This document shows positions 9,163 to 19,426 of a stretch of DNA of 64,000 nt, piece by piece (the stretch's first letter is position 1; the number at the start of each line of letters is the position of its first letter). The position numbers and the translations under genes are program-made. Origin of the DNA: Pannonibacter phragmitetus DSM 14782 (GTDB taxonomy: Bacteria > Pseudomonadota > Alphaproteobacteria > Rhizobiales > Stappiaceae); contig NZ_KB908233.1 in the NCBI RefSeq assembly GCF_000382365.1, forward strand, positions 29,259-93,258, written 5' to 3'. The notes under the pieces were generated by a model that did no database searches, was not told the DNA's origin, and saw nothing but the letters and a program-made list of their open reading frames with translations.

Positions 9163-10304
9163 CAGGACCGTCTGCGAAATCCGTGGAAGGACGCACCGAG
9201 GCCCTCGCCACCGACGGCCCGACCATTCTGGACTCCTTGCCACACCCCGTACTTCTGGTCGCTCCCGATGGAGTGATCGAGGCCGCCAACATGGCCGCCG
9301 AAATCTTCCTGCGCTCATCCGTATCCTTCCTGCGGCGGCACACGATTGATTACTTTGTGCCCTTCGGCAGCCCGCTCCTGACACTGATCGAGCAGGTGCG
9401 CGAGCGCGGGGCTCCGGTCAACGAGTACAAGGTGGACATCGGCTCGCCGCGCATCGGCGCCGAACGGGTGGTGGACATTCACGCAGCCCCCGTGGTGGAG
9501 CGTCCGGGTGCGGTGGTGCTGATGTTCCAGGAAAGGGGCATGGCGGAGAAGATCGACCGCCAGCTGACCTCGCGCGGGGCGGCCCGCACCGTCACCGGCC
9601 TTGCGGCCATGCTGGCCCATGAGATCAAGAACCCGCTCTCCGGCATCCGGGGCGCAGCCCAGCTGCTGGAACAGTCCGCGAGCGAAGAAGACCGGTCGCT
9701 GACCCGTCTGATCATGGACGAGACCGACCGGATCGTGAAGCTTGTCGACCGGATGGAAGTCTTCTCCGACGAGCGCCCGATCGAGCGCGAGCCGGTCAAT
9801 ATCCACGTGGTGCTGGACCACGTGAAGCGGCTGGCGGACACGGGCTTCGGGCGCGGCAAGCGCATCATCGAGGAATATGACCCGTCACTGCCGCCGGTCT
9901 ATGCCAACCGCGACCAGCTGGTTCAGGTGTTCCTCAATCTGGTGAAGAATGCCTGCGAAGCCATCGGCGATGATCCCGATGGCGAGATCCGCATCACTAC
10001 TGCCTTCCGTCCCGGTGTGCGCCTGTCGGTGCCCGGCACCTCGGAAAAGGTCAGTCTGCCGCTGGAATTCTGCGTCAAGGACAACGGCCCCGGCGTGCCG
10101 GAAGACCTGATGCCGCATATTTTCGAGCCCTTCATCACCACCAAGACCAACGGCTCGGGCCTGGGCCTCGCGCTGGTGGCCAAGATGATCAGCGATCACG
10201 GCGGCTTCATCGAATGCGACAGCGCGCCCCGGCGCACCGTTTTCCGCATCCTGATGCCTGCCTTTACCGAACCTGAAACCTCCTCCAGCGACAGGACCGC
10301 CTGA
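9159..10304 (+). CDS. ntrB: Nitrogen regulation sensor histidine kinase NtrB
   Basis: 381 aa soluble histidine kinase that phosphorylates or dephosphorylates NtrC in response to PII. An N-terminal PAS domain (about residues 20-125) is followed by the H-box [20 protein letters not shown] with His154 as the phosphorylation site. The ATPase domain carries the N-box [10 protein letters not shown], the G1 box DNGPGVP and the G2 box GSGLGLALV. There are no membrane segments. It overlaps dusB by 4 bp and precedes ntrC by 2 bp, so the three genes form one transcription unit. Confidence 0.97.
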
Positions 10305-10306
10305 CC

Positions 10307-11746
10307 ATGCCGACCGGCACCATTCTTGTTGCAGACGACGATGCCGCCATCCGCACCGTGCTCAATCAGGCCCTGTCCCGGGCCGGCTACACCGTCCGCC
10401 TGACGTCCAACGCCGCAACGCTATGGCGCTGGGTCAGTTCCGGCGACGGCGATCTGGTGGTCACCGATGTGGTGATGCCGGACGAGAACATCTTTGACGT
10501 TCTGCCGCGCATCAAGAAGCTGCGGCCCGATCTGCCGGTCATCGTCATGAGTGCGCAGAACACCTTCATGACGGCGATCCGCGCTTCGGAAAAGGGCGCC
10601 TACGAGTATCTGCCCAAGCCCTTCGACCTCAAGGAACTGACCGGCATCATCGCCCGCGCCCTCGAGGAGCCCAAATCCCGCCGCCCGGCGGAAATGGATG
10701 ACATGGGCGAGGCCATTCCGCTGGTCGGCCGCTCGCCTGCCATGCAGGAAATCTACCGGGTGCTCGCCCGTCTGATGCAGACCGACCTGACGGTCATGAT
10801 CAACGGCGAGAGCGGCACCGGCAAGGAACTGGTCGCCCGCGCGCTGCATGATTACGGCAAGCGCCGCAATGGGCCTTTCGTGGCGATCAACATGGCCGCC
10901 ATCCCGCGTGACCTGATCGAGGCGGAACTTTTCGGCCACGAGAAGGGCGCTTTCACCGGCGCGCAGGCCCGCTCATCCGGCCGCTTCGAGCAGGCCGATG
11001 GCGGCACGCTGTTCCTAGATGAAATCGGCGACATGCCGATGGAGGCGCAGACCCGGCTCTTGCGCGTGCTGCAGCAGGGCGAATACACCACCGTCGGCGG
11101 GCGTACGCCCATCAAGACGGACGTGCGCATCGTCGCCGCCACCAACAAGGATCTGCGTCAGCTGATCAATCAGGGCCTGTTCCGCGAGGATCTGTTCTTC
11201 CGCCTCAACGTGGTGCCCATCCGCCTTCCGCCGCTGCGCGAGCGCGTGGAGGATATTCCGGATCTGGTGCGCCACTTCTTTGCGCTGGCCGAAAAGGAAG
11301 GCCTGCCGGCCAAGCAAATCGATCAGGCGGCGATGAACCTGCTGCGCCGCTACCGCTGGCCGGGCAACGTGCGCGAGCTGGAAAACCTCGTCCGGCGTCT
11401 CGCCGCGCTCTACCCGCAGGATGTCATCGGCGAGGGGCTGATCGAGCAGGAGCTGAGCACGCCCGCCGTCACCAGCGCCATTGAGGAGCCCACCGGCGAA
11501 ATCAATCTCGGTCAGGCGGTCGAGCGCTATCTCAACACCTACTTCGCCAATTTCGGCGATGCCCTGCCGCCTCCGGGCCTCTATCACCGCATCCTGCGGG
11601 AAGTGGAATATCCGCTGATCAGCGCCGCCCTTGCCGCCACGCGGGGCAACCAGATCAAGGCGGCAGAGCTTCTCGGCGTCAACCGCAACACCCTGCGCAA
11701 GAAGATCCGCGATCTCGACGTCCAGGTGATGCGCTCCAGCCGCTGA
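10307..11746 (+). CDS. ntrC: Nitrogen regulator NtrC, sigma54-dependent activator
   Basis: 479 aa response regulator. The receiver domain (residues 1-120) has Asp54 in [11 protein letters not shown] as phosphoacceptor and Lys in YLPKPFD. The AAA+ domain has Walker A GESGTGKE, the GAFTGA loop that contacts sigma54 ([12 protein letters not shown]) and Walker [12 protein letters not shown]. The C-terminal Fis-type helix-turn-helix is [20 protein letters not shown]. It should activate nitrogen-assimilation promoters. It is directly downstream of ntrB. A large inverted repeat lies just after its stop and separates it from the convergent exporter operon. Confidence 0.97.
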   Translation: MPTGTILVADDDAAIRTVLNQALSRAGYTVRLTSNAATLWRWVSSGDGDLVVTDVVMPDENIFDVLPRIKKLRPDLPVIVMSAQNTFMTAIRASEKGAYEYLPKPFDLKELTGIIARALEEPKSRRPAEMDDMGEAIPLVGRSPAMQEIYRVLARLMQTDLTVMINGESGTGKELVARALHDYGKRRNGPFVAINMAAIPRDLIEAELFGHEKGAFTGAQARSSGRFEQADGGTLFLDEIGDMPMEAQTRLLRVLQQGEYTTVGGRTPIKTDVRIVAATNKDLRQLINQGLFREDLFFRLNVVPIRLPPLRERVEDIPDLVRHFFALAEKEGLPAKQIDQAAMNLLRRYRWPGNVRELENLVRRLAALYPQDVIGEGLIEQELSTPAVTSAIEEPTGEINLGQAVERYLNTYFANFGDALPPPGLYHRILREVEYPLISAALAATRGNQIKAAELLGVNRNTLRKKIRDLDVQVMRSSR

Positions 11747-11829
11747 GGGGCTGGACAAGGGGACATGAAAGAAGGCCCGGATGCGTCAGGCATCCGGGGC
11801 ATCAATTGGGGGAAAGACGTTTTCCTGCC

Positions 11830-11974
11830 TCTCCATCGTCATCCCGGACGCGCCCCGCGCGATCCGGGACCGGTGAGCCGGGGTGAAAGCTGGTTGTCCC
11901 CTGAACCACAGCCGATGGGCCTTGGCTCACCGGTCCCGGCTCTCGCGCTGCTCGGCCGGGATTGACGATGGAGA
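11830..11974. repeat. Large REP-type inverted repeat between ntrC and exporter operon
   Basis: Nested inverted repeats between convergent genes. The outer arms begin TCTCCATCGTCA (from 11830) and end TGACGATGGAGA (to 11974). Inner perfect 16-bp arms CCGGGACCGGTGAGCC (11864-11879) and its complement (11924-11939) enclose a 44-bp loop. The GTCATCCCGG motif is typical of alphaproteobacterial REP elements. It may also terminate transcription from both sides. No gene is seen in 11747-12010. Confidence 0.75.
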
Positions 11975-12010
11975 GGGCGTGCACAGCGAGGGCTGCGTTC
12001 CTGCAGTCCC

Positions 12011-13138
12011 TCAATGCGCTGCCGCGATCGATTTGCGGAAGCGGATGGCGGCGAGGGTGAAGAGGAGGAGGCCGACGAGGGTCATGGCAACGAATTTCGG
12101 CCAGACGATCCAGAAATCCGCCCCCCGGTAGAGCACCGCCTGCGCCATGCTGACGAACTGGGTGGAGGGCACCGCGCTCATCAGCGTGCGCAGCATCAGC
12201 GGCTGGCTCTCGATCGGGGTTTCGCCGCCGGACAAGAGGTTCATCGGCAGGATCGTGAGGATGAACAGCAGCCCGAACTGGGGCATCGAGCGGGCGATGG
12301 TGCCCAGCAGGATCCCCAGAGCCGAGGCAAAGAAGAGATAAAGGGCGGTGCCGCTCAGGAACAGGGCGACGGAACCGGCAACCGGCACGCCCAGAAGCTG
12401 CTCGATGACGATCTTCAGCGACAGCCCGGCGACCACGAGAATGACGAGCCCATTGGCCCAGACCTTGGCCATCATGATCTCGAAGGGCGTCAGCGGCATG
12501 GAGAGCAGATGCTCCAGCGTGCCATGCTCGCGCTCGCGCATCACCGCAGCACCGGTCAGAACCACGGTCAGCATGGTGATGTTGTTGATGATCTCCATGA
12601 TGGCCGAGAACCAGGAACTGCTGAGATTCGGGTTGAAGGCATAGCGGATGATGAGATCAACCGGCATTGCCGCCGCCGCAATGCCCCGGCCGTGCTGATA
12701 GCGGGCGATCTCCTGGGCGAAGGCCTGCGCGATGTGATTGGCGCCCGTTCCGGCCTGCATCATGGCTGTGGCATCGATGTTGAGCAGGATTTTCGGAGCG
12801 TTGCCGCGCACCACGTCCGCCTCGAACCGCTCCGGAATGACCAGCACGAAGGAATAGGCCTGCGTGTCGAGGCCCCGGTCAATCTCCGCGAAGCTGATCA
12901 GTTCCGGCTTGCGGAACTCCGGCGGCCGCAGGGTGTCGATGAGCTGCCGGGACAGGGGCGAGCGGTCCTCATCAACTACGGCAACGGCCACGTTGTTGAG
13001 GTCCGAGCGCATGCCGTCGGCCGCCATATAGACCCCGGCACTGAAGGCCCAGAGAATGAGGATCAGCAGCACCGGATCACGCCGCAGGCTCTGCAGTTCC
13101 TTCAGTCCCAACCGGAAAATACTGGTCAGCCTGTCCAT
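12011..13138 (-). CDS. ABC-2 type exporter permease (YhhJ-like)
   Basis: 375 aa inner-membrane permease of the ABC-2 superfamily. One N-terminal transmembrane helix (residues about 20-38) is followed by a periplasmic domain of about 140 residues, then five helices in the C-terminal half. The cytoplasmic MREREHGTLEHLL sequence is the characteristic ABC-2 motif. The ATG at 13138 follows the rbbA-like stop with a 1-bp gap, so the genes are translationally coupled. The order HlyD-like, double-ATPase/permease, permease matches E. coli yhiI-rbbA-yhhJ. The substrate is unknown. It is the last gene of the operon. Confidence 0.9.
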   Translation of the reverse strand: MDRLTSIFRLGLKELQSLRRDPVLLILILWAFSAGVYMAADGMRSDLNNVAVAVVDEDRSPLSRQLIDTLRPPEFRKPELISFAEIDRGLDTQAYSFVLVIPERFEADVVRGNAPKILLNIDATAMMQAGTGANHIAQAFAQEIARYQHGRGIAAAAMPVDLIIRYAFNPNLSSSWFSAIMEIINNITMLTVVLTGAAVMREREHGTLEHLLSMPLTPFEIMMAKVWANGLVILVVAGLSLKIVIEQLLGVPVAGSVALFLSGTALYLFFASALGILLGTIARSMPQFGLLFILTILPMNLLSGGETPIESQPLMLRTLMSAVPSTQFVSMAQAVLYRGADFWIVWPKFVAMTLVGLLLFTLAAIRFRKSIAAAH

Positions 13139-13139
13139 C

Positions 13140-15905
13140 TCAGCGCTCCTGCCTTGGCAAAAGCAGGGCGCAGGCGGCAAGCACGAGTGGGGCGACCGGG
13201 GCCAATGCCCAGAAATTTGCCGAGAGATCAGCAAAGCCCAGCCCCTTGGTGAAGGTGCCGACGCTGATGGTCATGAAATGGGTGGTCGGATAGAGCGAAC
13301 CGATCACCGCACCGGCGCCTGTCAGCGAGGAGACCGGCTGCAGCATGCCGGAGAACTGCACTGCGGGCAGAACCGTGCCGATGGCCGTGCCGAAGATCGC
13401 GGCGACCTGCGTCGAGGTGAAGGTGGAGAACAGCAGGCCGATGGCGGTGGTGGCACAGACATAGAGCAGGGCGCCCGCCGTCAGTGTCAGCAGGCTGCCT
13501 TTCACCGGAACGCCGAAGACAACCGTCGCCATCAGCATCATCAGCGTGAAATTGACCATGGCGATGGCCACATAGGGAAGCTGCTTGCCCATCAGGAACT
13601 CAAGCGGCGTCACCGGCGTCACATAGAGATTGGTGATCGAGCCCAGCTCCTTTTCCCGTACCACCGAAACGGCGGTCAGGATCGCCGGAATGAACACCAG
13701 CAGCAGCGCCATCACCGAAGGGGCTATGGCATTGATGCTCTTGAAGTCCTGATTGTACCGGAAGCGCGGTTCAATGCTGGCAGCGGCAAAGACCGGGGTC
13801 TCGCCGAAGCGCTGGCGGTATTGCTCGGCGATATAGGACTGATGCAGCCCTGTGACATAGCCTGCAATCGTATTGGCCCGGAACGGCATGGAGCCGTCGA
13901 TGGTGGCGGCGATCTCAGGCGTTTCGCCGCGCAGCAGCGCCTTGCCGAAGCCAGGCGGAATTTCGACGGCGAGCGAAATGTTGCCGGCCCGCATCCTTGA
14001 GAGGATCTCGGCCTCGCTGGTGAGCGGCGCCTGTTCCTTGAAATAGCGCGAGCCCGACATGCTTTCGGCATATTGCCGGCTTTCGAGGGTCCGGTCATGG
14101 TCCAGCACCGCATAGGTGAGATCATTCACGTCCGTGGTGATGCCGTAGCCGAAGACCAGCATCAGCAGCATGGTGCCCGCCAGCGCCACGGCAAGGCGTA
14201 CCGGATCACGCCGCAACTCCTTCGCCTCGCGCAGGGAATAGGCCATGAGGCGGCGCTTCGACAGGAAGCCCTGCCGACGTTTCTGTGGCTTGGCGGGCGG
14301 CCCGGCTGCAGCAGCCAGCGCTGCCTGCGCCTCTGTTGCCGGCTGCGCGGGAGCGGAAGCGCCTTCAAGCGCGCTGATGAAGGCCTCTTCCAGAGTGGCA
14401 GCGCCGTAGCTGCGCACCAGCTCGTCCGGCGCGCCGCAGGCCAGCACCTTGCCCGCATGCATCAGGGAAATGCGGTCGCAGCGCTCACCTTCGTTCATGA
14501 AATGGGTGCTGAGGAAGATCGTCACCCGGTCCTTGCGGGCCAGGTCAATCAGAAGGCTCCAGAACTCGTCCCGGGCAACCGGATCAACGCCGGAAGTCGG
14601 CTCATCGAGAATGAGCACATCGGGCCGGTGGACGATGGCAACGGCCAGCGACAGGCGCTGGCGCACGCCAAGGGGCAGGGCGCCGGGCAGGGCATCGGCA
14701 TGATCCGTCAGGCGGAAGGTCTGCAGCAGTTCATTGACGCGGCCAGGGATTTCCGCTGTGGGCATATGGAAGAGCTGGGCATGCAGCGTCAGGTTCTGGC
14801 GCACCGTCAGCTCGCCATAAAGCGAGAAGGCCTGCGACATGTAGCCAACCCGCTTGCGGGTGTTCAGGTTGCGCGCATCGATCTCCTCGCCGAAGAGCCA
14901 GGCCTTGCCTTCGCTGGGCGGTAGCAGACCGGTCAGCATCTTCATGGTGGTGGACTTGCCGCAGCCGTTGGACCCGAGAAAGCCGAAGATTTCGCCGCGC
15001 CGGATCTCGAAACTGACATGATCAACGGCAGTGAAGCTGCCGAAGCGCTGCACCAGATCCTGCGCAACAATGGCCGGGCCCTCGCCGTCGCCTTCATAAG
15101 GCGGCACGGTGAGGCTCTGGTGCGGCTGGCTCCGGTATTCCGGCAGCAGGTTGACGAAAGCGGCCTCCAAGGTTGCGGCCTGTCCTTTTTCCTTCAGGTC
15201 CGCCGCGCTGCCTTGCGCCAGTATTTTCCCGCCATGCATGGCCACCAGATGGCCGAAACGTTCCGCCTCGTCCATGTAGGCGGTGGCGACCACCACAGTC
15301 ATCCCCGGGCGGGATGTGCGGATGGTGTCGATCAATGTCCAGAACTGGCGGCGGGACAGGGGATCAACGCCCGTGGTCGGCTCATCCAGAATGAGCAGGT
15401 CCGGATCGTGAATGAGCGAGCAGCACAGCCCGAGTTTCTGCTTCATGCCGCCGGAGAGTTTCCCTGCCGGGCGGTCAAGGAAGGGATCAAGGCCGGTCGC
15501 AACGGTCAGCTCCGCAATGCGGCGCTGGCGTTCCCGCCCGTCCTGACCAAAGAGGCGGCCGAAGAACTCCAGGTTCTCCGCAACCGTCAGGTCCATGTAG
15601 AGGTTCTTGCCAAGGCCCTGCGGCATGTAGGCGATGCGCGGCAGCACGGCGCGGCGGTGGCGGGCATTGGCCATATCGCCGCCGAGCGCCTCCACCGTGC
15701 CTGTCTGGATCTTGCGGGCGCCCGACAGCAGCGCCAGCAAGGTGGATTTGCCGACGCCATCCGGTCCGATGAGGCCGATCATGCCGCCTGCGGGCAGAGC
15801 GAGCGTCACCCCGTCCAGCGCCCGTGTCTTGCCGTAGAGGTGCGACACGCCGGTCAGACGCGCCACGGTGGAAGCGGGCGAAGCCTGCAAGGGGGCGTGT
15901 GTCAT
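13140..15905 (-). CDS. rbbA: ABC exporter with two ATPase domains fused to a permease (RbbA/YhiH type)
   Basis: 921 aa in three parts. The first nucleotide-binding domain has Walker [12 protein letters not shown], signature [10 protein letters not shown] and Walker [14 protein letters not shown]. The second has [11 protein letters not shown], a degenerate signature [10 protein letters not shown] and [13 protein letters not shown]. After an Ala/Pro-rich linker (residues about 515-545) comes an ABC-2 permease with a large periplasmic loop and the motif [14 protein letters not shown]. coli RbbA (ribosome-associated ATPase) has the same architecture, but here genomic context with a HlyD protein and a second permease points to export. 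The substrate is unknown. Confidence 0.9.
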   Translation of the reverse strand: MTHAPLQASPASTVARLTGVSHLYGKTRALDGVTLALPAGGMIGLIGPDGVGKSTLLALLSGARKIQTGTVEALGGDMANARHRRAVLPRIAYMPQGLGKNLYMDLTVAENLEFFGRLFGQDGRERQRRIAELTVATGLDPFLDRPAGKLSGGMKQKLGLCCSLIHDPDLLILDEPTTGVDPLSRRQFWTLIDTIRTSRPGMTVVVATAYMDEAERFGHLVAMHGGKILAQGSAADLKEKGQAATLEAAFVNLLPEYRSQPHQSLTVPPYEGDGEGPAIVAQDLVQRFGSFTAVDHVSFEIRRGEIFGFLGSNGCGKSTTMKMLTGLLPPSEGKAWLFGEEIDARNLNTRKRVGYMSQAFSLYGELTVRQNLTLHAQLFHMPTAEIPGRVNELLQTFRLTDHADALPGALPLGVRQRLSLAVAIVHRPDVLILDEPTSGVDPVARDEFWSLLIDLARKDRVTIFLSTHFMNEGERCDRISLMHAGKVLACGAPDELVRSYGAATLEEAFISALEGASAPAQPATEAQAALAAAAGPPAKPQKRRQGFLSKRRLMAYSLREAKELRRDPVRLAVALAGTMLLMLVFGYGITTDVNDLTYAVLDHDRTLESRQYAESMSGSRYFKEQAPLTSEAEILSRMRAGNISLAVEIPPGFGKALLRGETPEIAATIDGSMPFRANTIAGYVTGLHQSYIAEQYRQRFGETPVFAAASIEPRFRYNQDFKSINAIAPSVMALLLVFIPAILTAVSVVREKELGSITNLYVTPVTPLEFLMGKQLPYVAIAMVNFTLMMLMATVVFGVPVKGSLLTLTAGALLYVCATTAIGLLFSTFTSTQVAAIFGTAIGTVLPAVQFSGMLQPVSSLTGAGAVIGSLYPTTHFMTISVGTFTKGLGFADLSANFWALAPVAPLVLAACALLLPRQER

Positions 15906-15912
15906 GGCCGCC

Positions 15913-16896
15913 TCACCGGGGTGCCGGCAGACGCACCGCCAGAGACTCCGGCCATGCCACGGGCGGCGCCATCATCACGTAGGCCTCGCCGGGCAAACCG
16001 GTGCGGACCATCTCCAGATATTCGGTCAGCAGGGCCGGATCGATGCGCAGCTTGACGCGGAACATCAGCTTGTCCCGCTCGGAGCGGGTCTCCACTTCGC
16101 GCGGGGTGAACTGGGCATCGGCGGCGACGAAGGAGACGCTGGCCGGGATCACCAGATCGGGAGCCGCATCCAGCACGATCCGCGCCTCGGCATTGATGAA
16201 CACGCGGCCGACACTGGCGGTCGGCAGATAGACGGTCATGTAGACGTCGGTGAGATTGAGCAGTGTCAGCACACGGCCCCCGGCTGCCACCACTTCACCG
16301 GGCTCGGCCAGCCGGTATTGCACGCGGCCGGTGATCGGCGCGGTCAGGACGCTGTCGCGGATCAGGGATTCGATCCGGGCCACCTCGGCCTGCGCTGCCG
16401 TGACGGTGTTGCGGGCATTGGCAAGCTGTGCCCGGGCCGCTCTGAGTGCGGCTTCTGCGGTTTCGCGGGCGGTCTGGCGCTGGTCCAGCTCCTGCTGCGA
16501 GACGTGGCCGTTTTCCCGCAGGGTCTTCGCACGCTCAAGGGACTGATCCGCCAGCTTCAGTTCGCTCTCGCGCTGTGCAATCAGTGCTTCTGCCGTATTG
16601 GCCGCGTCACCGGCGGCGCTGACCTGTGCCACGGCGCCAGCCTTGCGGGCATCCAGTTCATCCGTGTCGATCCGGGCGAGAACCGTACCGGCCTCTACCA
16701 GATCGCCTTCCCGGACAGTCACTTCCAGCACCCGCCCGCCTGTCTTGGCCGCAATCTGGACGGTTTCGGCTTCGATGCGGCCGTTGGCTGTAGCGATCTC
16801 AGGCGGAAGTGTGGGGCGTGTTGCAAACCAGGCAAAGACGGACCCTGCAATGACGGCAACAACCGTTGCAACGGTCAAAAGGATTTTCTTCGTCAT
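15913..16896 (-). CDS. HlyD-family membrane fusion protein (YhiI-like)
   Basis: 327 aa periplasmic adaptor. It has an N-terminal membrane anchor (residues about 4-24), a biotinyl-lipoyl-like half motif ([22 protein letters not shown] is the start of the barrel-sandwich domain), a coiled-coil hairpin (residues about 80-180, rich in Ala/Glu/Gln) and the returning half motif [19 protein letters not shown]. It would link the inner-membrane ABC exporter to an outer-membrane channel, none of which is encoded nearby. It lies 7 bp upstream of the ATPase gene and heads the three-gene operon, divergent from ntrY. Confidence 0.9.
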   Translation of the reverse strand: MTKKILLTVATVVAVIAGSVFAWFATRPTLPPEIATANGRIEAETVQIAAKTGGRVLEVTVREGDLVEAGTVLARIDTDELDARKAGAVAQVSAAGDAANTAEALIAQRESELKLADQSLERAKTLRENGHVSQQELDQRQTARETAEAALRAARAQLANARNTVTAAQAEVARIESLIRDSVLTAPITGRVQYRLAEPGEVVAAGGRVLTLLNLTDVYMTVYLPTASVGRVFINAEARIVLDAAPDLVIPASVSFVAADAQFTPREVETRSERDKLMFRVKLRIDPALLTEYLEMVRTGLPGEAYVMMAPPVAWPESLAVRLPAPR

Positions 16897-17143
16897 CTTT
16901 GCTTCAGCCCCTATGAAAGCAGATCACTGTTCAGCATATTATTTGAGGTTCACATCCGTCCTCCTGATTTATGGACACGGGTCCTTTGCTTATGCAACGG
17001 CGAAGAGGTCCGTAGTGACGCGGACCTGTTGCAGCTTTGGCCGCAATCTTGTCGCATTTAGGCAACAGTGTGTGGTACCAAAGCCGCGCATATGTGTTTG
17101 CGTTGCACTTCTGATTCTTCCCTTCGCCTTGCCTTGAGGACTG
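16897..17143. promoter_or_regulatory. Divergent promoter region, exporter operon and ntrY
   Basis: 247 bp without a gene between two divergent starts. On the minus strand a TAATAT hexamer lies about 45 bp before the HlyD-like ATG and AGGGGC precedes that start. An imperfect hairpin with 7-bp arms AGGTCCG/CGGACCT spans 17006-17027. No convincing -35/-10 pair for ntrY could be chosen by eye. Confidence 0.4.
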
Positions 17144-19426
17144 ATGATACTGGAACGTGACCCGCCCGCGGATTTGGACCAGGGGTCGCGCGGCCGTGCT
17201 GGCCGCAGAGCCGGTCTGGCCGTGATGCTGGCCGCTCTCCTGGCGATTTCTGTCACCTTTGCCGTGCTGACGGGACTGACCCCGATTGCTCCGACGCCGG
17301 AAGTCGTCTGGGTTGCGATGATGGTCAATGGCGGGCTTGGCGCGGCTCTTGTCGGCATCATCGGCCGGGAAATCTTCAAGCTTGTGCAGGCACGGCGCAG
17401 GGGCAGGGCGGCGGCTCGGCTGCATGTGCGCATTGTCGCCATGTTCAGCCTCATCGCCGCAGTGCCGGCCATCCTGATGGCAATTCTTGCGGCCATCACG
17501 CTCGATCAGGGCCTCGACCGCTGGTTCGAGCAGCGCACACGCCAGATCATCGACAATGCCCTGACTGTGGCGCAGGCCTATCTGCAGGAACATGCGCGCG
17601 TGCTGCGCGGCGATCTGATCGCCATGTCGCAGGATGTGGATCAGGCCAAGGCGGTCTATGAGTTCGAGCCCACGCGCTTCGATGCCTTCTTCGCCGGTCA
17701 GGCACAGCTGCGCGGCATCGTGGCAGCGTTCCTGCTGAAGGCGGATGGCACGGTCGTCACCCGCGTCATCCTGGTGCCCGATGTCAACATCCTGCTGCCG
17801 CCAAATGACGTCTATGCCAAGGCGGATGAGGGAGAGGCGGTTCTGATCGCTCCGGGCCGGTCCAATCTGGTCGGGGGCATCGTCAAACTGGATGCCTATG
17901 ACGGCATGTATCTCTATGTTGCCCGGACGGTGGATCAGCGTGTGCTGGATTACCAGCGCCTCGCCGAAGAAGGGGCAAGTGAATACAGCCAGCTGGAGCG
18001 CAGCCGCTTTGGCGTGCAGATCGCCTTCGCGCTCGTCTATCTGGGCGTGGCGCTGGTGCTGCTGCTGTCCGCCATCTGGATCGGCTTCGGCTTTGCCAAC
18101 CGGCTCGTGTCGCCCATCCGGCGTCTGATTTCGGCGGCGGATCAGGTGTCCAAGGGCAATCTCTATGTGGAGGTGATGACCGAGAAGTCGGAAGGCGATC
18201 TCGCCAATCTCGGCACCACCTTCAACAACATGACCGGCCAGCTGCGCGGCCAGCGCGATGCGCTGCTGGCGGCCAACGAGCAGATTGACCGCCGCCGCCG
18301 TTTCACCGAAGCGGTTCTCTCCGGCGTTACCACCGGCGTGATCGGCATCGATGATGACGGTGCCATCACGCTCGTCAACCGGTCGGCGCGGGATCTGCTG
18401 AGGGTGGAGGAGAGCGAGATCCTCGACCGTCCGCTGGCTGATGTCATTCCGGAGCTGGCCGGGTTTGTCAGCGAGGCGCTGGCGAAGGAGAGCGAGCGGA
18501 TCAAGGAAACGCAGATTTCGCTGCGGACAGGCGGGCGGGAGCGCACGGTGAATGCACGCATCACCACCGAGCTTTCCACCCGGCGCGAGCATGGTTTTGT
18601 GGTGACCCTCGACGACATCACCGACCTTGTGTCAGCACAGCGCAATTCGGCCTGGGCGGATGTGGCAAGGCGCATCGCCCATGAAATCAAGAATCCGCTG
18701 ACCCCGATCCAGCTGTCTGCCGAGCGCATCCGCCGCCGCTATGGCAAGAAGGTGGAGGACGACCGCTCCGTCTTCGACCAGTGCATCGACACGATCATCC
18801 GGCAGGTCGGCGATATCGGCCAGATGGTGGACGAGTTCTCTTCCTTTGCCCGCATGCGCAAGCCCGCCAAGTCCATGGCTGACCTGCGCAACACGGTGCG
18901 GGAAGCTGCTTTCATGCAGAGCGTCGGCAATCCGGAAATCGAGGTGAAGACCGATCTGCCGGAAGAGAGCATCGAAGCCTGTTTTGACAGCCGCCTGATC
19001 GGTCAGGCACTCACCAACGTGATCAAGAATGCCGCCGAGGCCATCTCCGGCCGCAGCGGAGACAATTTGCCCAAGGGCCGCATCCGCATCCGGCCGAGGC
19101 ATGACGACGGCAAGGCCGTGATCGATGTCATCGACAATGGCATCGGCCTGCCCAGCCAGGAGCGGCAGAAGCTGCTGGAGCCCTACATGACGACGCGCGA
19201 AAAGGGCACCGGCCTTGGCCTCGCCATCGTGCGCAAGATCATGGAAGACCACAATGGCAGCATCGAGCTGCTGGACGCGCCGGACCTTGCCCCGGACGAA
19301 ACCGGCGCCATGGTGCGCCTCATCATCGGACAGCCCGCCACCGAAGACAGCACGGCGCAAGCCGGAAGAGCGGAGTCCGGAACCCCATCCGACATCAAAG
19401 AACAAGTGACGAGCCATGGCCTATGA
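17144..19426 (+). CDS. ntrY: Nitrogen regulation membrane sensor kinase NtrY
   Basis: 760 aa membrane histidine kinase, partner of NtrX. Hydrophobic segments occur at residues about 27-47, 55-76, 95-115 and 292-315. The region between the third and fourth is a periplasmic sensor domain. HAMP (about 318-375), PAS (about 385-490) and the H-box [26 protein letters not shown] with His513 follow, then the ATPase domain (NVIKNAAEAI, DNGIGLP, GTGLGLAIV). It overlaps ntrX by 11 bp. In most relatives ntrY directly follows ntrC; here the exporter operon intervenes, so ntrYX must have its own promoter. Confidence 0.96.
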   Translation: MILERDPPADLDQGSRGRAGRRAGLAVMLAALLAISVTFAVLTGLTPIAPTPEVVWVAMMVNGGLGAALVGIIGREIFKLVQARRRGRAAARLHVRIVAMFSLIAAVPAILMAILAAITLDQGLDRWFEQRTRQIIDNALTVAQAYLQEHARVLRGDLIAMSQDVDQAKAVYEFEPTRFDAFFAGQAQLRGIVAAFLLKADGTVVTRVILVPDVNILLPPNDVYAKADEGEAVLIAPGRSNLVGGIVKLDAYDGMYLYVARTVDQRVLDYQRLAEEGASEYSQLERSRFGVQIAFALVYLGVALVLLLSAIWIGFGFANRLVSPIRRLISAADQVSKGNLYVEVMTEKSEGDLANLGTTFNNMTGQLRGQRDALLAANEQIDRRRRFTEAVLSGVTTGVIGIDDDGAITLVNRSARDLLRVEESEILDRPLADVIPELAGFVSEALAKESERIKETQISLRTGGRERTVNARITTELSTRREHGFVVTLDDITDLVSAQRNSAWADVARRIAHEIKNPLTPIQLSAERIRRRYGKKVEDDRSVFDQCIDTIIRQVGDIGQMVDEFSSFARMRKPAKSMADLRNTVREAAFMQSVGNPEIEVKTDLPEESIEACFDSRLIGQALTNVIKNAAEAISGRSGDNLPKGRIRIRPRHDDGKAVIDVIDNGIGLPSQERQKLLEPYMTTREKGTGLGLAIVRKIMEDHNGSIELLDAPDLAPDETGAMVRLIIGQPATEDSTAQAGRAESGTPSDIKEQVTSHGL

